NCBI RefSeq assembly: GCF_025369935.1
Contig: NZ_CP104467.1
Coordinates: forward strand, 2,673,001 to 2,737,000
DNA from: Paenibacillus andongensis
GTDB lineage: Bacteria > Bacillota > Bacilli > Paenibacillales > NBRC-103111
Length of the DNA: 64,000 nt
Direction: 5' to 3'
The translations under genes and the position numbers were made by a program. Below the pieces are notes generated by a model. That model saw only the letters and a list, made by a program, of their open reading frames with translations. It was not told the origin of the DNA and searched no databases. Position 1 is the first letter of the stretch, and every line of letters begins with the position of its first letter. Below are positions 26,984 to 35,897 of the stretch, piece by piece.

Positions 26984-29227
26984 ATGGAACCTATTGCCTA
27001 TTGGTCCTTCGATGAAGGGCAGGGGCGCATAGCGCATGATCCGTATACGGGTAATTTGGATTCCATTCAATATGCCCTTACGAAAGGTCGGTTTCAGCCG
27101 CCGCAAGATCCGATTTGGCGTAAAGGAATTCGTGGAAGTGCGCTGTTGTTTGATGGTTATTCAACATGGCTGCAGCGCCCGGCAGACCAATGCCCTAGCT
27201 TGTCGGGAGCATTAACGATTACAGCTTGGATCGCTCCGCGCAGCTATGACTTCGGTGATGAGCAGCGGCTCGCCGCCATCGTCAATCAACATGACAGAGA
27301 ACGCTGCGAGGGTTATGTCTTCGGTTTATCTCGTCATGGATCATGGTCACTCCAGCTTGCGCTTGGCGATCAATGGGTAGAGGTTTGGTGCTATAATCAT
27401 CCACTCCCTAAGGGAGAATGGTCCTTCGTCGCCGCTACTTACGAAGCGTTATCCGGACAGTTGAAGCTGTATTTGAACGGATATATAGTTGCAGTAAAGC
27501 ACCATGGGCAGGACATTACTTTGATTACTCCCAGTCAAGAAGATTTGTTAATTGGGCGCAATAACAAGGGTGTCATTTTAGCAGAAGCCTTCACGATGAA
27601 TATGTTCGACGGTTTGATGGATGAACTTTGTCTATATGATCTCGCGATGTCTGAGGAGGACATCGCGAGAACTTACCGGGAATATTTAACCGAACACGGC
27701 GGCGCTGTACCCGCTATTCCTTTCGATGACCTGGCGATTCCAAGAGCTAGCTTTGTTCAGGATCGGCATCGTCCGGTGTATCACTTGACCTCGCCAGGGC
27801 ATTGGATGAACGAACCGCATGCGCCGATTTATTTCAATGGACAGTATCATTTGTTCTACCAATTCAACCCAAACGGCCCCTTTTGGCATTATATCCATTG
27901 GGGACATTGGGTGAGTGAAGATTTAGTACATTGGCGCGATCTTCCAGCGGCTTTGGCGCCGGAACCGAGCTTTGATCCGGATGGAATCTGGTCAGGAAGT
28001 GCGGCTTATGATGAACACGGATTTCCGGCATTATTTTATACAATAGGGAATAACGCATGTTCTCCCAATCAATCGGTGGGTCTGGCTCGAACCACTTATC
28101 TCCAGGATGGAGACTTAGATTTGAAGACATGGGTGAAGCATCCTGAGCCAATCGTCGTTCAGGAGCCTGGCATCGGATACTTTGGTGAATTCCGTGACCC
28201 GTATGTGTGGAAAGAGAAGGAAGAGTGGATCATGCTCGTCGGCACGGGGATAGAGGGACGAGGCGGAACCGCGATGGTCTACCGCTCTGCGAACTTGATC
28301 GACTGGAAGCTCGAAGGCCCTCTTTACGTGAGCAATTACGAGAAGTATCCATACCTTGGCGTTGTATGGGAATTGCCAGTACTTCTGCCGTTAAAGCGTA
28401 ATGGTGAGGCAACGGGCAAGCATATTTTGCTGATTAGCCCATGGGGGCCAGGTGCTAAGGTAGAAGTGAATTATTGGATCGGGACATGGGATGCTGCGGG
28501 TTACCTGTTCATTCCGGATCATGAAGAGCCGGGACTCATCGATGTTGGTGATTTCCACTTCACTGGGCCGAGCGGCATGGTTGATCCTGTAACAGGCAGG
28601 TCGCTGCTATTTACGATTGCTCAAGGTGAGCGAACACCTGAAATCGATTACGATTGCGGATGGTCGCACGGCGCTGGCATGCCAGTCAGTTTGACTCTGC
28701 GGGAGGATGGACAGCTTGGGATCGAGCCAATCGAAGAAATGCGTCAACTCCGGGGTAAGCAGCTTCTGAACGTATGGGATCTTAATTTGGATGAAGCGAA
28801 TGAAAGTTTGAAAAATATACAGAGTGATACGTTTGAGTTAGAGCTAACATTTGGCTACGGCGCGGCCAACCAATACGGAATCTCGCTCAGACGAACGCCA
28901 GATGGGGAAGAAGAGACCGTTGTCTTCTATGATCAGGATCGAGAGCGGCTTGGCGTGAATCGAAATAAAACAACGTTAGATACGCGTGAACGAACGACTG
29001 GCATTCAAGAGGGGCTGCTTGAGCTTCGCGGTGAACCTCTGCAGCTGCGGGTGTTCGTAGATCGATCATTGATCGAGGTCTACGCCAACGGTCTAAAAAG
29101 CTTAACGACACGCGCCTACCCATCTAGATTGGACGCGCTAGGGTTACTTTTACACGGGAATCGAGACATTCGAATCGCGTCCATGCAAATATGGGAGATA
29201 AAACCGGCATTTCAAGTGTCGGTGTAG
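26984..29227 (+). CDS. GH32-type protein with N-terminal LamG domain and variant nucleophile motif
   Basis: The first ~230 residues form a LamG/concanavalin-like jelly roll (YWSFDEGQG, ITAWIAPRSYDF, YLNGYIV). A GH32 five-bladed propeller and beta-sandwich follow (about 260-745). The catalytic triad of GH32 is Asp in WMNDPNG, Asp in RDP and Glu in EC. Here the first reads WMNEPHA with E277, the second is FRDP with D405, and the third is WELP with E463. Replacement of the nucleophile Asp by Glu is clear at codon 27812-27814. No signal peptide is present, so it works inside the cell. It may be a special fructosidase or fructosyltransferase, or a non-catalytic sugar-binding protein. The canonical GH32 enzyme lies two genes downstream. 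Confidence 0.9.
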   Translation: MEPIAYWSFDEGQGRIAHDPYTGNLDSIQYALTKGRFQPPQDPIWRKGIRGSALLFDGYSTWLQRPADQCPSLSGALTITAWIAPRSYDFGDEQRLAAIVNQHDRERCEGYVFGLSRHGSWSLQLALGDQWVEVWCYNHPLPKGEWSFVAATYEALSGQLKLYLNGYIVAVKHHGQDITLITPSQEDLLIGRNNKGVILAEAFTMNMFDGLMDELCLYDLAMSEEDIARTYREYLTEHGGAVPAIPFDDLAIPRASFVQDRHRPVYHLTSPGHWMNEPHAPIYFNGQYHLFYQFNPNGPFWHYIHWGHWVSEDLVHWRDLPAALAPEPSFDPDGIWSGSAAYDEHGFPALFYTIGNNACSPNQSVGLARTTYLQDGDLDLKTWVKHPEPIVVQEPGIGYFGEFRDPYVWKEKEEWIMLVGTGIEGRGGTAMVYRSANLIDWKLEGPLYVSNYEKYPYLGVVWELPVLLPLKRNGEATGKHILLISPWGPGAKVEVNYWIGTWDAAGYLFIPDHEEPGLIDVGDFHFTGPSGMVDPVTGRSLLFTIAQGERTPEIDYDCGWSHGAGMPVSLTLREDGQLGIEPIEEMRQLRGKQLLNVWDLNLDEANESLKNIQSDTFELELTFGYGAANQYGISLRRTPDGEEETVVFYDQDRERLGVNRNKTTLDTRERTTGIQEGLLELRGEPLQLRVFVDRSLIEVYANGLKSLTTRAYPSRLDALGLLLHGNRDIRIASMQIWEIKPAFQVSV

Positions 29228-29264
29228 AGAAAACGGATGAACATATCGGGAGGTAGAGAGAGCG

Positions 29265-30233
29265 ATGTATGATATCGTTGCATTAGGTGAAGTGTTAATC
29301 GACTTCACACCAGCTGGAAACTCAGAGCTAGGTTATGCTTTATTTGAACGAAACCCTGGGGGCGCGCCAGCCAATGTGCTGGCTGCTTTAGCTAAGTGGG
29401 GCAAGCGGACTGGCTTCATTAGCAAGGTTGGATCCGACATTCACGGACAATACCTAGTGGATACGCTTGGACAGTGCGGTATTGATACGCAGGGCGTAGT
29501 AATGAGCAGCGAAGCGAACACGACGCTGGCTTTTGTTCAATTGGATGCTAGTGGCGACCGCTCCTTTAGCTTTTATCGTAAACCAGGAGCCGACACGCTG
29601 CTGACAGAAAATGAGGTTCTCCTCGATATGATTGCGCAGTCGAAGTTATTTCACTTTGGCTCGTTATCGATGACGAATGAACCGTCAGCCTCCGCGACAA
29701 GGAAAGCACTTCTGTTCGCCAAAGAAAATGGCTGCACGGTATCGTTTGATCCCAATTTGCGAATTCCGCTTTGGGACGATTTGGAGCATGCTAAACGGAT
29801 GATGGAATATGGCTTGTCACATGCTGACATCGTGAAATTATCGGAAGAAGAGCTCGTATTCTTAACGGATGTTACTGATCTTGAAGAAGGATCACGTGTG
29901 CTATACGAAGCCTTTGGTCCTTCCATCATTTTAATTACGCGGGCTGAAAAAGGCGCTTTTTACCGTTTTGGTCAAGCAACGGGGAGCGTTAGTGGTTATG
30001 CTGTAAATGCCATAGACGCTACAGGTGCGGGCGATGCGTTCTTCGGTGGTTTCCTTAACGGTTGGCTTGATTCTAATCAAACCATTCAAACAATAAGTGA
30101 AACTGAAATTCGAAGCATAATCAGCTTCGCCAATGCAGCAGGTGCTTTAGCAACAACCCGAAGAGGAGCCATACCGGCGATGCCGAGCCTAGAAGAGATA
30201 CGAAAGGTGACGAAGCATCATGATAACAGCTAA
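29265..30233 (+). CDS. Fructokinase, PfkB family
   Basis: This 322-residue ribokinase-family sugar kinase should phosphorylate fructose at carbon 6 using ATP. Features are the N-terminal VALGEVLIDFTP, the GGAPANVLAALAKWG substrate motif, FSFYRKPGADTLL and the C-terminal anion-hole and base motif DATGAGDAFFGGFLNG with its catalytic Asp. These are typical of ScrK-like fructokinases. It starts after GGGAGGTAGAGAGAGCG. Its 3' end overlaps the following GH32 gene by 14 bp, which points to translational coupling: the downstream enzyme releases fructose and this kinase traps it. Confidence 0.93.
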   Translation: MYDIVALGEVLIDFTPAGNSELGYALFERNPGGAPANVLAALAKWGKRTGFISKVGSDIHGQYLVDTLGQCGIDTQGVVMSSEANTTLAFVQLDASGDRSFSFYRKPGADTLLTENEVLLDMIAQSKLFHFGSLSMTNEPSASATRKALLFAKENGCTVSFDPNLRIPLWDDLEHAKRMMEYGLSHADIVKLSEEELVFLTDVTDLEEGSRVLYEAFGPSIILITRAEKGAFYRFGQATGSVSGYAVNAIDATGAGDAFFGGFLNGWLDSNQTIQTISETEIRSIISFANAAGALATTRRGAIPAMPSLEEIRKVTKHHDNS

Positions 30234-31692
30234 TAATCAAACACAATTCCGGCCGCAGCTTCATTTCACACCGAAAGATCAGTGGATGAATGACCCGAAT
30301 GGGATGGTATTTTATGAGGGGGAGTATCATCTTTTCTATCAGTACCACCCTGAAAGTACGGTTTGGGGACCTATGCATTGGGGTCACGCTGTCAGTCACG
30401 ATCTGGTTCACTGGGAGCATCTTCCCATAGCGCTTGCGCCTGATGAACACGGTACTATTTTTTCAGGAAGCGTAGTGGTTGATAAACACGATACAAGCGG
30501 ATTTTTTGGTGGAAAGTCAGGTCTAGTCGCTGTTTTCACGCATCATGATACGATACCTGGGACGGATCTAACTAGGCAAAGACAAAGTCTTGCTTACAGC
30601 ATGAACCGAGGGCGAACGTGGACAAAATACGCAAACAACCCCGTACTTATAGAAGAAGATCTGCCTGATTTCCGTGATCCCAAAGTATTCTGGTACAATC
30701 CTCAGCAAAGCTGGGTAATGGTCATTGCTGCGGGCGACGAGGTCCGATTTTACAAATCAGTGAATTTGAAAGATTGGACCTATTCGGGTGAATTTGGGTT
30801 AGGACAAGGCTCGCATGACGGTATTTGGGAATGCCCAGATTTATTTGAGCTGCCAGTAGATGGAGATATGAATAACAAGAGATGGGTGCTTATTGTTAGT
30901 ATTGGAGATGATGCCAATTTCCCGGAAGGATCACGCACTCAGTATTTTATTGGGTCTTTCAATGGGAATACTTTTGTTCCAGAGGAATCCCCGGCTCCAC
31001 TTCTTTGGCTGGATCACGGAAGAGATAACTACGCTGGCGTCACATGGTCAGACGTGCCTGAACAGCAGGGAAGACGCCTGTTTATCGGGTGGATGAACAA
31101 TTGGAAATATGCCAATGTGATTCCAACCTCCGAGTGGAGAGGAGCGATGACGCTTCCTAGAGAGCTTACACTTACGGCGGAAATGGAGGGGGTCCGGCTC
31201 CGTCAGAAACCTATACGTGAGCTCCAGGCTCAAAGGCGAAGTGAAGAGAATTGGGCAGCTTTTGAGCTTGAAAATTCCGAAATAACGGTAGCTCAAGGCG
31301 ATTTGCTGGAAATCATCGCAGAATTTGAGTTTGACAATACATTAGAATTTGGTTTGAAGCTAAGAACCTCCGAAACAGAGGAAACAATCGTTGGCTATAG
31401 CACTCATGAGCAACTGCTGTTTATTGATCGCAGTCGTTCTGGAGCTGCCGATTTCCATGCTGATTTTGCATGTAAGCACAGCGCTTTATTGGAAGCCGAG
31501 ACTGGAAATGTTAAGATGCGTATTTTCGTGGACCGGTCGTCCATCGAAGTTTTTGTCAATGACGGGAAGCTCGTCATGACGGATCAGATTTTCCCATTAT
31601 CTTCGTCAGCAGGTATCAAACTGTATACGAAAGAAGGGAGCGTTAAGGTTAAATCACTAACGATTTATACGCTTAATTCCATTTTTGATTGA
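30220..31692 (+). CDS. GH32 beta-fructofuranosidase (sucrase/levanase type)
   Basis: This 490-residue canonical GH32 enzyme has all three catalytic signatures: WMNDPNG with nucleophile D25, FRDP with D153 and WECP with acid/base E204. The N-terminal propeller is followed by a C-terminal beta-sandwich (RIFVDRSSIEVFVNDG). No signal peptide is visible, so it acts on sucrose, sucrose-6-phosphate or imported fructo-oligosaccharides inside the cell. The length and lack of a secretion signal resemble SacA/ScrB. Because the operon imports by ABC transport and not by a PTS, non-phosphorylated substrates are more likely. The ATG lies within the end of the fructokinase gene. A strong terminator follows. 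Confidence 0.94.
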   Translation: MITANNQTQFRPQLHFTPKDQWMNDPNGMVFYEGEYHLFYQYHPESTVWGPMHWGHAVSHDLVHWEHLPIALAPDEHGTIFSGSVVVDKHDTSGFFGGKSGLVAVFTHHDTIPGTDLTRQRQSLAYSMNRGRTWTKYANNPVLIEEDLPDFRDPKVFWYNPQQSWVMVIAAGDEVRFYKSVNLKDWTYSGEFGLGQGSHDGIWECPDLFELPVDGDMNNKRWVLIVSIGDDANFPEGSRTQYFIGSFNGNTFVPEESPAPLLWLDHGRDNYAGVTWSDVPEQQGRRLFIGWMNNWKYANVIPTSEWRGAMTLPRELTLTAEMEGVRLRQKPIRELQAQRRSEENWAAFELENSEITVAQGDLLEIIAEFEFDNTLEFGLKLRTSETEETIVGYSTHEQLLFIDRSRSGAADFHADFACKHSALLEAETGNVKMRIFVDRSSIEVFVNDGKLVMTDQIFPLSSSAGIKLYTKEGSVKVKSLTIYTLNSIFD

Positions 31693-31725
31693 TTCACGTT
31701 ATTGGTTTTGATGAAAGCAGGTAAG

Positions 31726-31768
31726 AGAGCTAGTTCTTCGAACGACTGAAGAACTAGCTTTCTTATTT
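31726..31768 (+). terminator. Terminator of the fructan operon
   Basis: AGCTAGTTCTTC (31728-31739) pairs perfectly with GAAGAACTAGCT (31748-31759), and the hairpin is followed by TTCTTATTTATT. Confidence 0.9.
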
Positions 31769-31978
31769 ATTAATAGAATTGCCTCAAATCAGTAGGCTCG
31801 GTATGGAAAAATTCTCTGCAAATTCCCAATGATTACTATACGTAAGGTGGTATAATAAGCAGGTGAACTCTGCAATGTAGCGAGAGGGTGGGCCGACGCG
31901 GTAGACGGATATTATCGAGCAAAATCTGGCAGGCCCATACGATTGTACAAAAATTGGATAAGATAGGAGCTTGTAATC

Positions 31979-32950
31979 ATGTTACATATCGGCATTATCG
32001 GTACAGGCGGTTTCAGTAAGATGCACGCAAAAATTTTATCCGAGATGGAAGACGTGCAGATCCAAGCGGTATGCGGGACGAGTAAGACAAAGGCGGAGGA
32101 GTTCGCTTCGGCATTCAGCATTCCTTCCAGTTATGAAAGTGTTAGTGAGATGTTGGACGCCGAGCGCTTGGATGCCGTATATATTCTAGTACCGCCAATG
32201 TCGCACGGGGAGTTTGAAATCCAGCTTATTGAAAGAGGCATTCCTTTTTTTGTTGAAAAGCCGCTTGGTGTCAATGTCGAGCAGCCCAGTCAGATTTTAA
32301 CCGAATTGCGCAAGAAACCCTTGATTACGTCCGTAGGCTATCATTTTCGTTATACAGATACAGTAAGTCAGATGAAACAATTGTTGAGCCAGCAAAATGT
32401 CGGCATGATTACGGGCGGTTGGATGGGCAGTATGCCTCAAGTTGCTTGGTGGAGAGATCAAGAGAGATCAGGTGGACAATTCATCGAACAAAGCACACAT
32501 CTTGTCGATATTCTGCGTTACTGTATCGGAGAGATAGACGAAGTCTACGCTTTGTATGGCAATCAAGTGATGCATAAGCAATTTGATGGGGTAACGGCAG
32601 CCGATGTGGGAACGGTTAGTTTAAAATTTCGCAGCGGAGCAATAGCTAATATTTCTAATACGTGCGTGCTGCCAAATGGTTTGGGCAAGGTGGGTATTAC
32701 CTGCTATACGCAGGAAGGCATGCTGGAGTGGGATACGGAGCGATTGAAATTGATCGAAGCCCATGCAACCTCTGAAATTAAAAGATTGGTTAATCCCTAT
32801 CTCGTAGAAAATGAAGCCTTCATCCATGCGCTAAAAACAGGGGATACCGTCGGTATTCTTTCGGATTATGCGGATGCCTTTAAGACACAACAGGTGACTG
32901 TTGCTGCACTGGAATCAGCGAAATCGGGATTGCCCGTTCGCCTGGTATAA
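31979..32950 (+). CDS. Gfo/Idh/MocA-family oxidoreductase
   Basis: This 323-residue NAD(P)-dependent sugar or inositol-type dehydrogenase has an N-terminal Rossmann motif, HIGIIGTGGFSKMHA, and the diagnostic FVEKPLG with its catalytic lysine near residue 92. The C-terminal sheet domain contains GQFIEQSTHLVDILRYCIGE, where the histidine is typical of the family. It starts after ATAGGAGCTTGTAATC. It stands alone between the terminators of the fructan operon and its own hairpin. The sugar substrate cannot be named; genes of this family often handle carbohydrates related to nearby glycosidases. Confidence 0.9.
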   Translation: MLHIGIIGTGGFSKMHAKILSEMEDVQIQAVCGTSKTKAEEFASAFSIPSSYESVSEMLDAERLDAVYILVPPMSHGEFEIQLIERGIPFFVEKPLGVNVEQPSQILTELRKKPLITSVGYHFRYTDTVSQMKQLLSQQNVGMITGGWMGSMPQVAWWRDQERSGGQFIEQSTHLVDILRYCIGEIDEVYALYGNQVMHKQFDGVTAADVGTVSLKFRSGAIANISNTCVLPNGLGKVGITCYTQEGMLEWDTERLKLIEAHATSEIKRLVNPYLVENEAFIHALKTGDTVGILSDYADAFKTQQVTVAALESAKSGLPVRLV

Positions 32951-32956
32951 GTAAAG

Positions 32957-33004
32957 AAGCATATTTAACAGTGAGAAAATTATTGTTAAGTATGCTTTTT
33001 TTTG
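32957..33004 (+). terminator. Terminator after the Gfo/Idh/MocA gene
   Basis: AAGCATA-TTTAACA pairs with TGTTAA-GTATGCTT, with one small bulge, and is followed by seven T residues. Confidence 0.85.
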
Positions 33005-33121
33005 AAAGAATTTATATGTATTGGGTTAAGCGAAAGCTTAACTCATATTTATCCAAAGCCACCCAGGTCATACGGAACGTAGATACCTTATATTGCTCAA
33101 AACTGCGTATTTCACGTTTTT

Positions 33122-33302
33122 GCGGAACGAGGAGCCTCTATTTCCCACTTTGTAGGTGTAAAAACCGGTAAAACGCCAAAATAACGCCCCCTCGTTCCGC
33201 TTGCCGGCCCTGCATCGGCATAATCACCAAAATAACGCCCCCTCGTTCCGCGTATCGGCCTCGCATCATCATAATCACTGAATTAGCGTCTCCTCGTTCC
33301 CC
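33122..33302. repeat. GGAACG/AATAACG intergenic repeats, about 51-bp tandem period
   Basis: Two nearly identical units contain AATAACGCCCCCTCGTTCC (from 33180 and 33231), 51 bp apart, followed by a more degenerate third (33281-33300). An inverted copy, GCGGAACGAGGAGCCTCTA, stands upstream at 33122. The same core recurs at 43411-43670. No reading frame spans the units. This is probably a dispersed repeat family of this genome. Confidence 0.8.
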
Positions 33303-33400
33303 GTGAACCTCAGATTAGCCGCTTATTTTGTCCGAAACACTCCACAGAGTTGGATTTGATCCGCTGTTTATCAGTATTTGAACAGATTCCCGATAGAAAA

Positions 33401-33443
33401 CAAAAAAAATGAGGCGGCAAGAATAATCTTGCTGCCTCATTTA
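33401..33443 (-). terminator. Terminator of the GH31 gene
   Basis: On the reverse strand, ATGAGGCAGCAAGA pairs with TCTTGCCGCCTCAT around TTAT, with one mismatch, and continues into eight T residues. Confidence 0.88.
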
Positions 33444-33444
33444 T

Positions 33445-35766
33445 TTACAATCTCACTGCTATCTTCGATACGCCGGATTGGGGAGTTAGTACGATGCCGA
33501 TTGCTGATCTTGTCCAAGCTGCGCCGTCTACGGATGAGATCTGAGTGAAGCCTCTTAGTACGACGGTGTAAGGTTTTGTCCCTCCTTGAACAGAGATGTC
33601 AATCAGCTCATTCATTCGGACAGCTTTTACGGTTAATTGCAGGTTAGCCTGCACGTCATAAATGGACGTTTCCGCGGCAGCTCCATCCTCGAGCTCAAAC
33701 AAATGAAGCGATACGCCATCCGCATAATCGTAATCGGGCTTTTGCTCATTTACTCCTATAGCGAGCAGCGTATTAGGTTTAACAAGCAAGGGAAGTGTCA
33801 TATAGCTATGCGTTTCTTCCTGCCATTTGCCGCCTTCAACAACTCGTCCACTGAAGAAATCGGTCCAACGTCCTTCAGGAACATAATACATGACAGTTCC
33901 CTGTTCGTTAAAGATTGGGGCAACGAGCAAGTTGTCACCGAGCATGTACTGCGTATCCAGATGATGAGTGGACGGATCTGATGCAAAATCCAGTACCATG
34001 GCGCGCATCATCGGAATCCCCATTTCTGTGGATTGGATAGCACTTGCAAACAGATAGGGCATCAGTGTGCTTTTTAGTTTTGTAAAATGTCGGAGTACAT
34101 CGACGGCTTCTTCGTCAAACAGCCATGGCACACGGTAAGATTCATTGCCGTGCAGACGGCTGTGCGAAGACAGCAGGCCAAAGGCTACCCAGCGCTTATA
34201 AATATCTGGCGGGGCCGTTTTCTCAAAGCCGCTGATGTCATGGCTCCAGAACCCGAAACCGGATAACCCAAGTGAAAGGCCTCCGCGAAGGGACTCCGCC
34301 ATGGAGTCATAGTTGGCAGAGCAGTCGCCGCCCCAGTGTACGGGGAATTGCTGACCTCCGGCCGTAGCGGAGCGAGCAAATAACATGGCTTCGTTTTTGC
34401 CGAGTTTTTCTTCCAGCACTTCAAATACGGCCTTATTGTATAGGAATGTATAGTAGTTATGCATTTTCAAAGGATCCGAACCGTCGTGGTACTTCACATC
34501 GGTCGGGATGCGCTCGCCGAAATCCGTTTTGAAGCAATCCACGCCCATATCGATTAGCCGTCTCAAATGACCTTTGTACCACTCTGTAGCTTCCGGATTG
34601 GTGAAATCGACAAGTCCCATGCCGGCCTGCCAAAGATCCCACTGCCAAACGTGGTCATCCAAGGTTTTGACCAAATATCCCTTGTCCATGCCTTCTTGAA
34701 AGAGCGGCGATTTCTGGCCAATGTACGAATTGATCCAGACGCAAATCTTGAGCCCCTTGTCCTTTAAACGTCTAAGCATACCTACCGGATCGGGGAACAT
34801 ATCAGCATCCCACTCAAAGTTGGTCCATTGATATTCCTTCATCCAGAAACAATCAAAATGAAAGACATGCAGCGGAAGATCTCGTTCAAACATGCCGTCA
34901 ATGAAACTGTTCACGGTAGCTTCATCATAATCCGTTGTGAAGGAGGTTGTTAACCACAAACCGAATGACCAGGCCGGCGGCAGTGCGGGTTTGCCGGTAA
35001 GTTTCGTGTAATTATTCAGCACATCTTTTAGCGTTTTGCCGCCAATTATGAAATACTCCACACTTTCGCCTGGTACGCTGAACTGGACTTTGGACACAAC
35101 CTCAGAGCCAACTTCGAACGATACGTGCTCAGGATGATTGACGAAAACGCCGTATCCTTTACTGGATAAGTAAAAGGGTACATTTTTGTAAGCTTGTTCA
35201 CTGCTCGTGCCGCCATCTTCGTTCCAAATATCTACTGTCTGTCCGTTCTTCACGACATTCGTAAACCGTTCTCCGAGTCCGTAAATATGCTCACCAATGC
35301 CCAGCTCGAGCTGCTCGCGGAAATAAATCTCTTTGTTAGCTGTCGTAATATGCCCTGCACCTTTGCTGTTGGTACCGGTTAAACGACGACCTTCGAAAGA
35401 GAATTCAGCTCCCCACGTACTATGTTTGTTGATTTTGACGCTTAATCCGCCGGATTTCATCGCTACATGATCGTTGCCTTCATCGAAAGAAACAGGGGTC
35501 TGCGGATTATCGAATAATTCAAAAGCGGGTCCTTGCGAACGTTTGCCTGCATGATGAGTCCAGCGTACACGGATAATATCGGGAAGAGGCGAACTCAGTT
35601 CACAAGTCAGCATCGCACCATTTAAAGTATCCCCTTTTCGCTGAATCTTCCGCGCGGCAGCAAACACAGTTAAACTGCTATCTTCTTGGTGTACATCGCG
35701 AACATCGACAGGATTAAGGACGGTGTATCCTTCTTTTACCATCCAATAACCGTTAGAAAATTTCAT
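33445..35766 (-). CDS. Alpha-xylosidase, glycoside hydrolase family 31 (YicI-like)
   Basis: This 773-residue GH31 enzyme should release alpha-linked xylose from oligosaccharides such as those of xyloglucan. The nucleophile motif is FKTDFGERIP with D415, the YicI form (KTDFGE), not the WxDMNE form of alpha-glucosidases. The acid/base region is HWGGDCSANYDSM. The N-terminal beta-sandwich contains GLGERFTNVVKNG. The reverse-strand ATG codons cluster as ATGATGGTAATG after GGAGGG; the last ATG (35766) has 9-bp spacing and is preferred. There is no signal peptide, so it acts inside the cell on imported sugars. An AraC regulator is divergent from it, and an importer with its own sensor system lies beyond. 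Confidence 0.95.
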   Translation of the reverse strand: MKFSNGYWMVKEGYTVLNPVDVRDVHQEDSSLTVFAAARKIQRKGDTLNGAMLTCELSSPLPDIIRVRWTHHAGKRSQGPAFELFDNPQTPVSFDEGNDHVAMKSGGLSVKINKHSTWGAEFSFEGRRLTGTNSKGAGHITTANKEIYFREQLELGIGEHIYGLGERFTNVVKNGQTVDIWNEDGGTSSEQAYKNVPFYLSSKGYGVFVNHPEHVSFEVGSEVVSKVQFSVPGESVEYFIIGGKTLKDVLNNYTKLTGKPALPPAWSFGLWLTTSFTTDYDEATVNSFIDGMFERDLPLHVFHFDCFWMKEYQWTNFEWDADMFPDPVGMLRRLKDKGLKICVWINSYIGQKSPLFQEGMDKGYLVKTLDDHVWQWDLWQAGMGLVDFTNPEATEWYKGHLRRLIDMGVDCFKTDFGERIPTDVKYHDGSDPLKMHNYYTFLYNKAVFEVLEEKLGKNEAMLFARSATAGGQQFPVHWGGDCSANYDSMAESLRGGLSLGLSGFGFWSHDISGFEKTAPPDIYKRWVAFGLLSSHSRLHGNESYRVPWLFDEEAVDVLRHFTKLKSTLMPYLFASAIQSTEMGIPMMRAMVLDFASDPSTHHLDTQYMLGDNLLVAPIFNEQGTVMYYVPEGRWTDFFSGRVVEGGKWQEETHSYMTLPLLVKPNTLLAIGVNEQKPDYDYADGVSLHLFELEDGAAAETSIYDVQANLQLTVKAVRMNELIDISVQGGTKPYTVVLRGFTQISSVDGAAWTRSAIGIVLTPQSGVSKIAVRL

Positions 35767-35791
35767 TACCATCATCCCTCCAAAGTGTTGT

Positions 35792-35805
35792 AATATAATT
35801 ATATT
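35792..35805. promoter_or_regulatory. Overlapping divergent -10 palindrome
   Basis: AATATAATTATATT is a perfect 14-bp palindrome that contains TATAAT on both strands. It lies in the spacer between the divergent GH31 and AraC genes and could provide the -10 box for the GH31 gene. No good -35 box is seen, which would suit an activated promoter. Confidence 0.45.
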
Positions 35806-35824
35806 GATTTAATTTTTCCAATCC

Positions 35825-35842
35825 TTTCGCTATATTGCGAAA
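35825..35842. promoter_or_regulatory. Dyad operator between GH31 and AraC genes
   Basis: TTTCGC-TATATT-GCGAAA has perfect 6-bp arms and a largely self-complementary centre. Its place about 20 bp behind the possible GH31 -10 box suggests binding of a regulator. Confidence 0.6.
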
Positions 35843-35897
35843 TAATATCAGTATTTTGACATGTGATTTGCAATTCCTTAAAGGGGGAACTACCGCC

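Noticed and set aside
33122-33302. CRISPR array
   Set aside because: Units are directly adjacent tandem repeats with similar spacers and inverted copies, and no cas gene is present.
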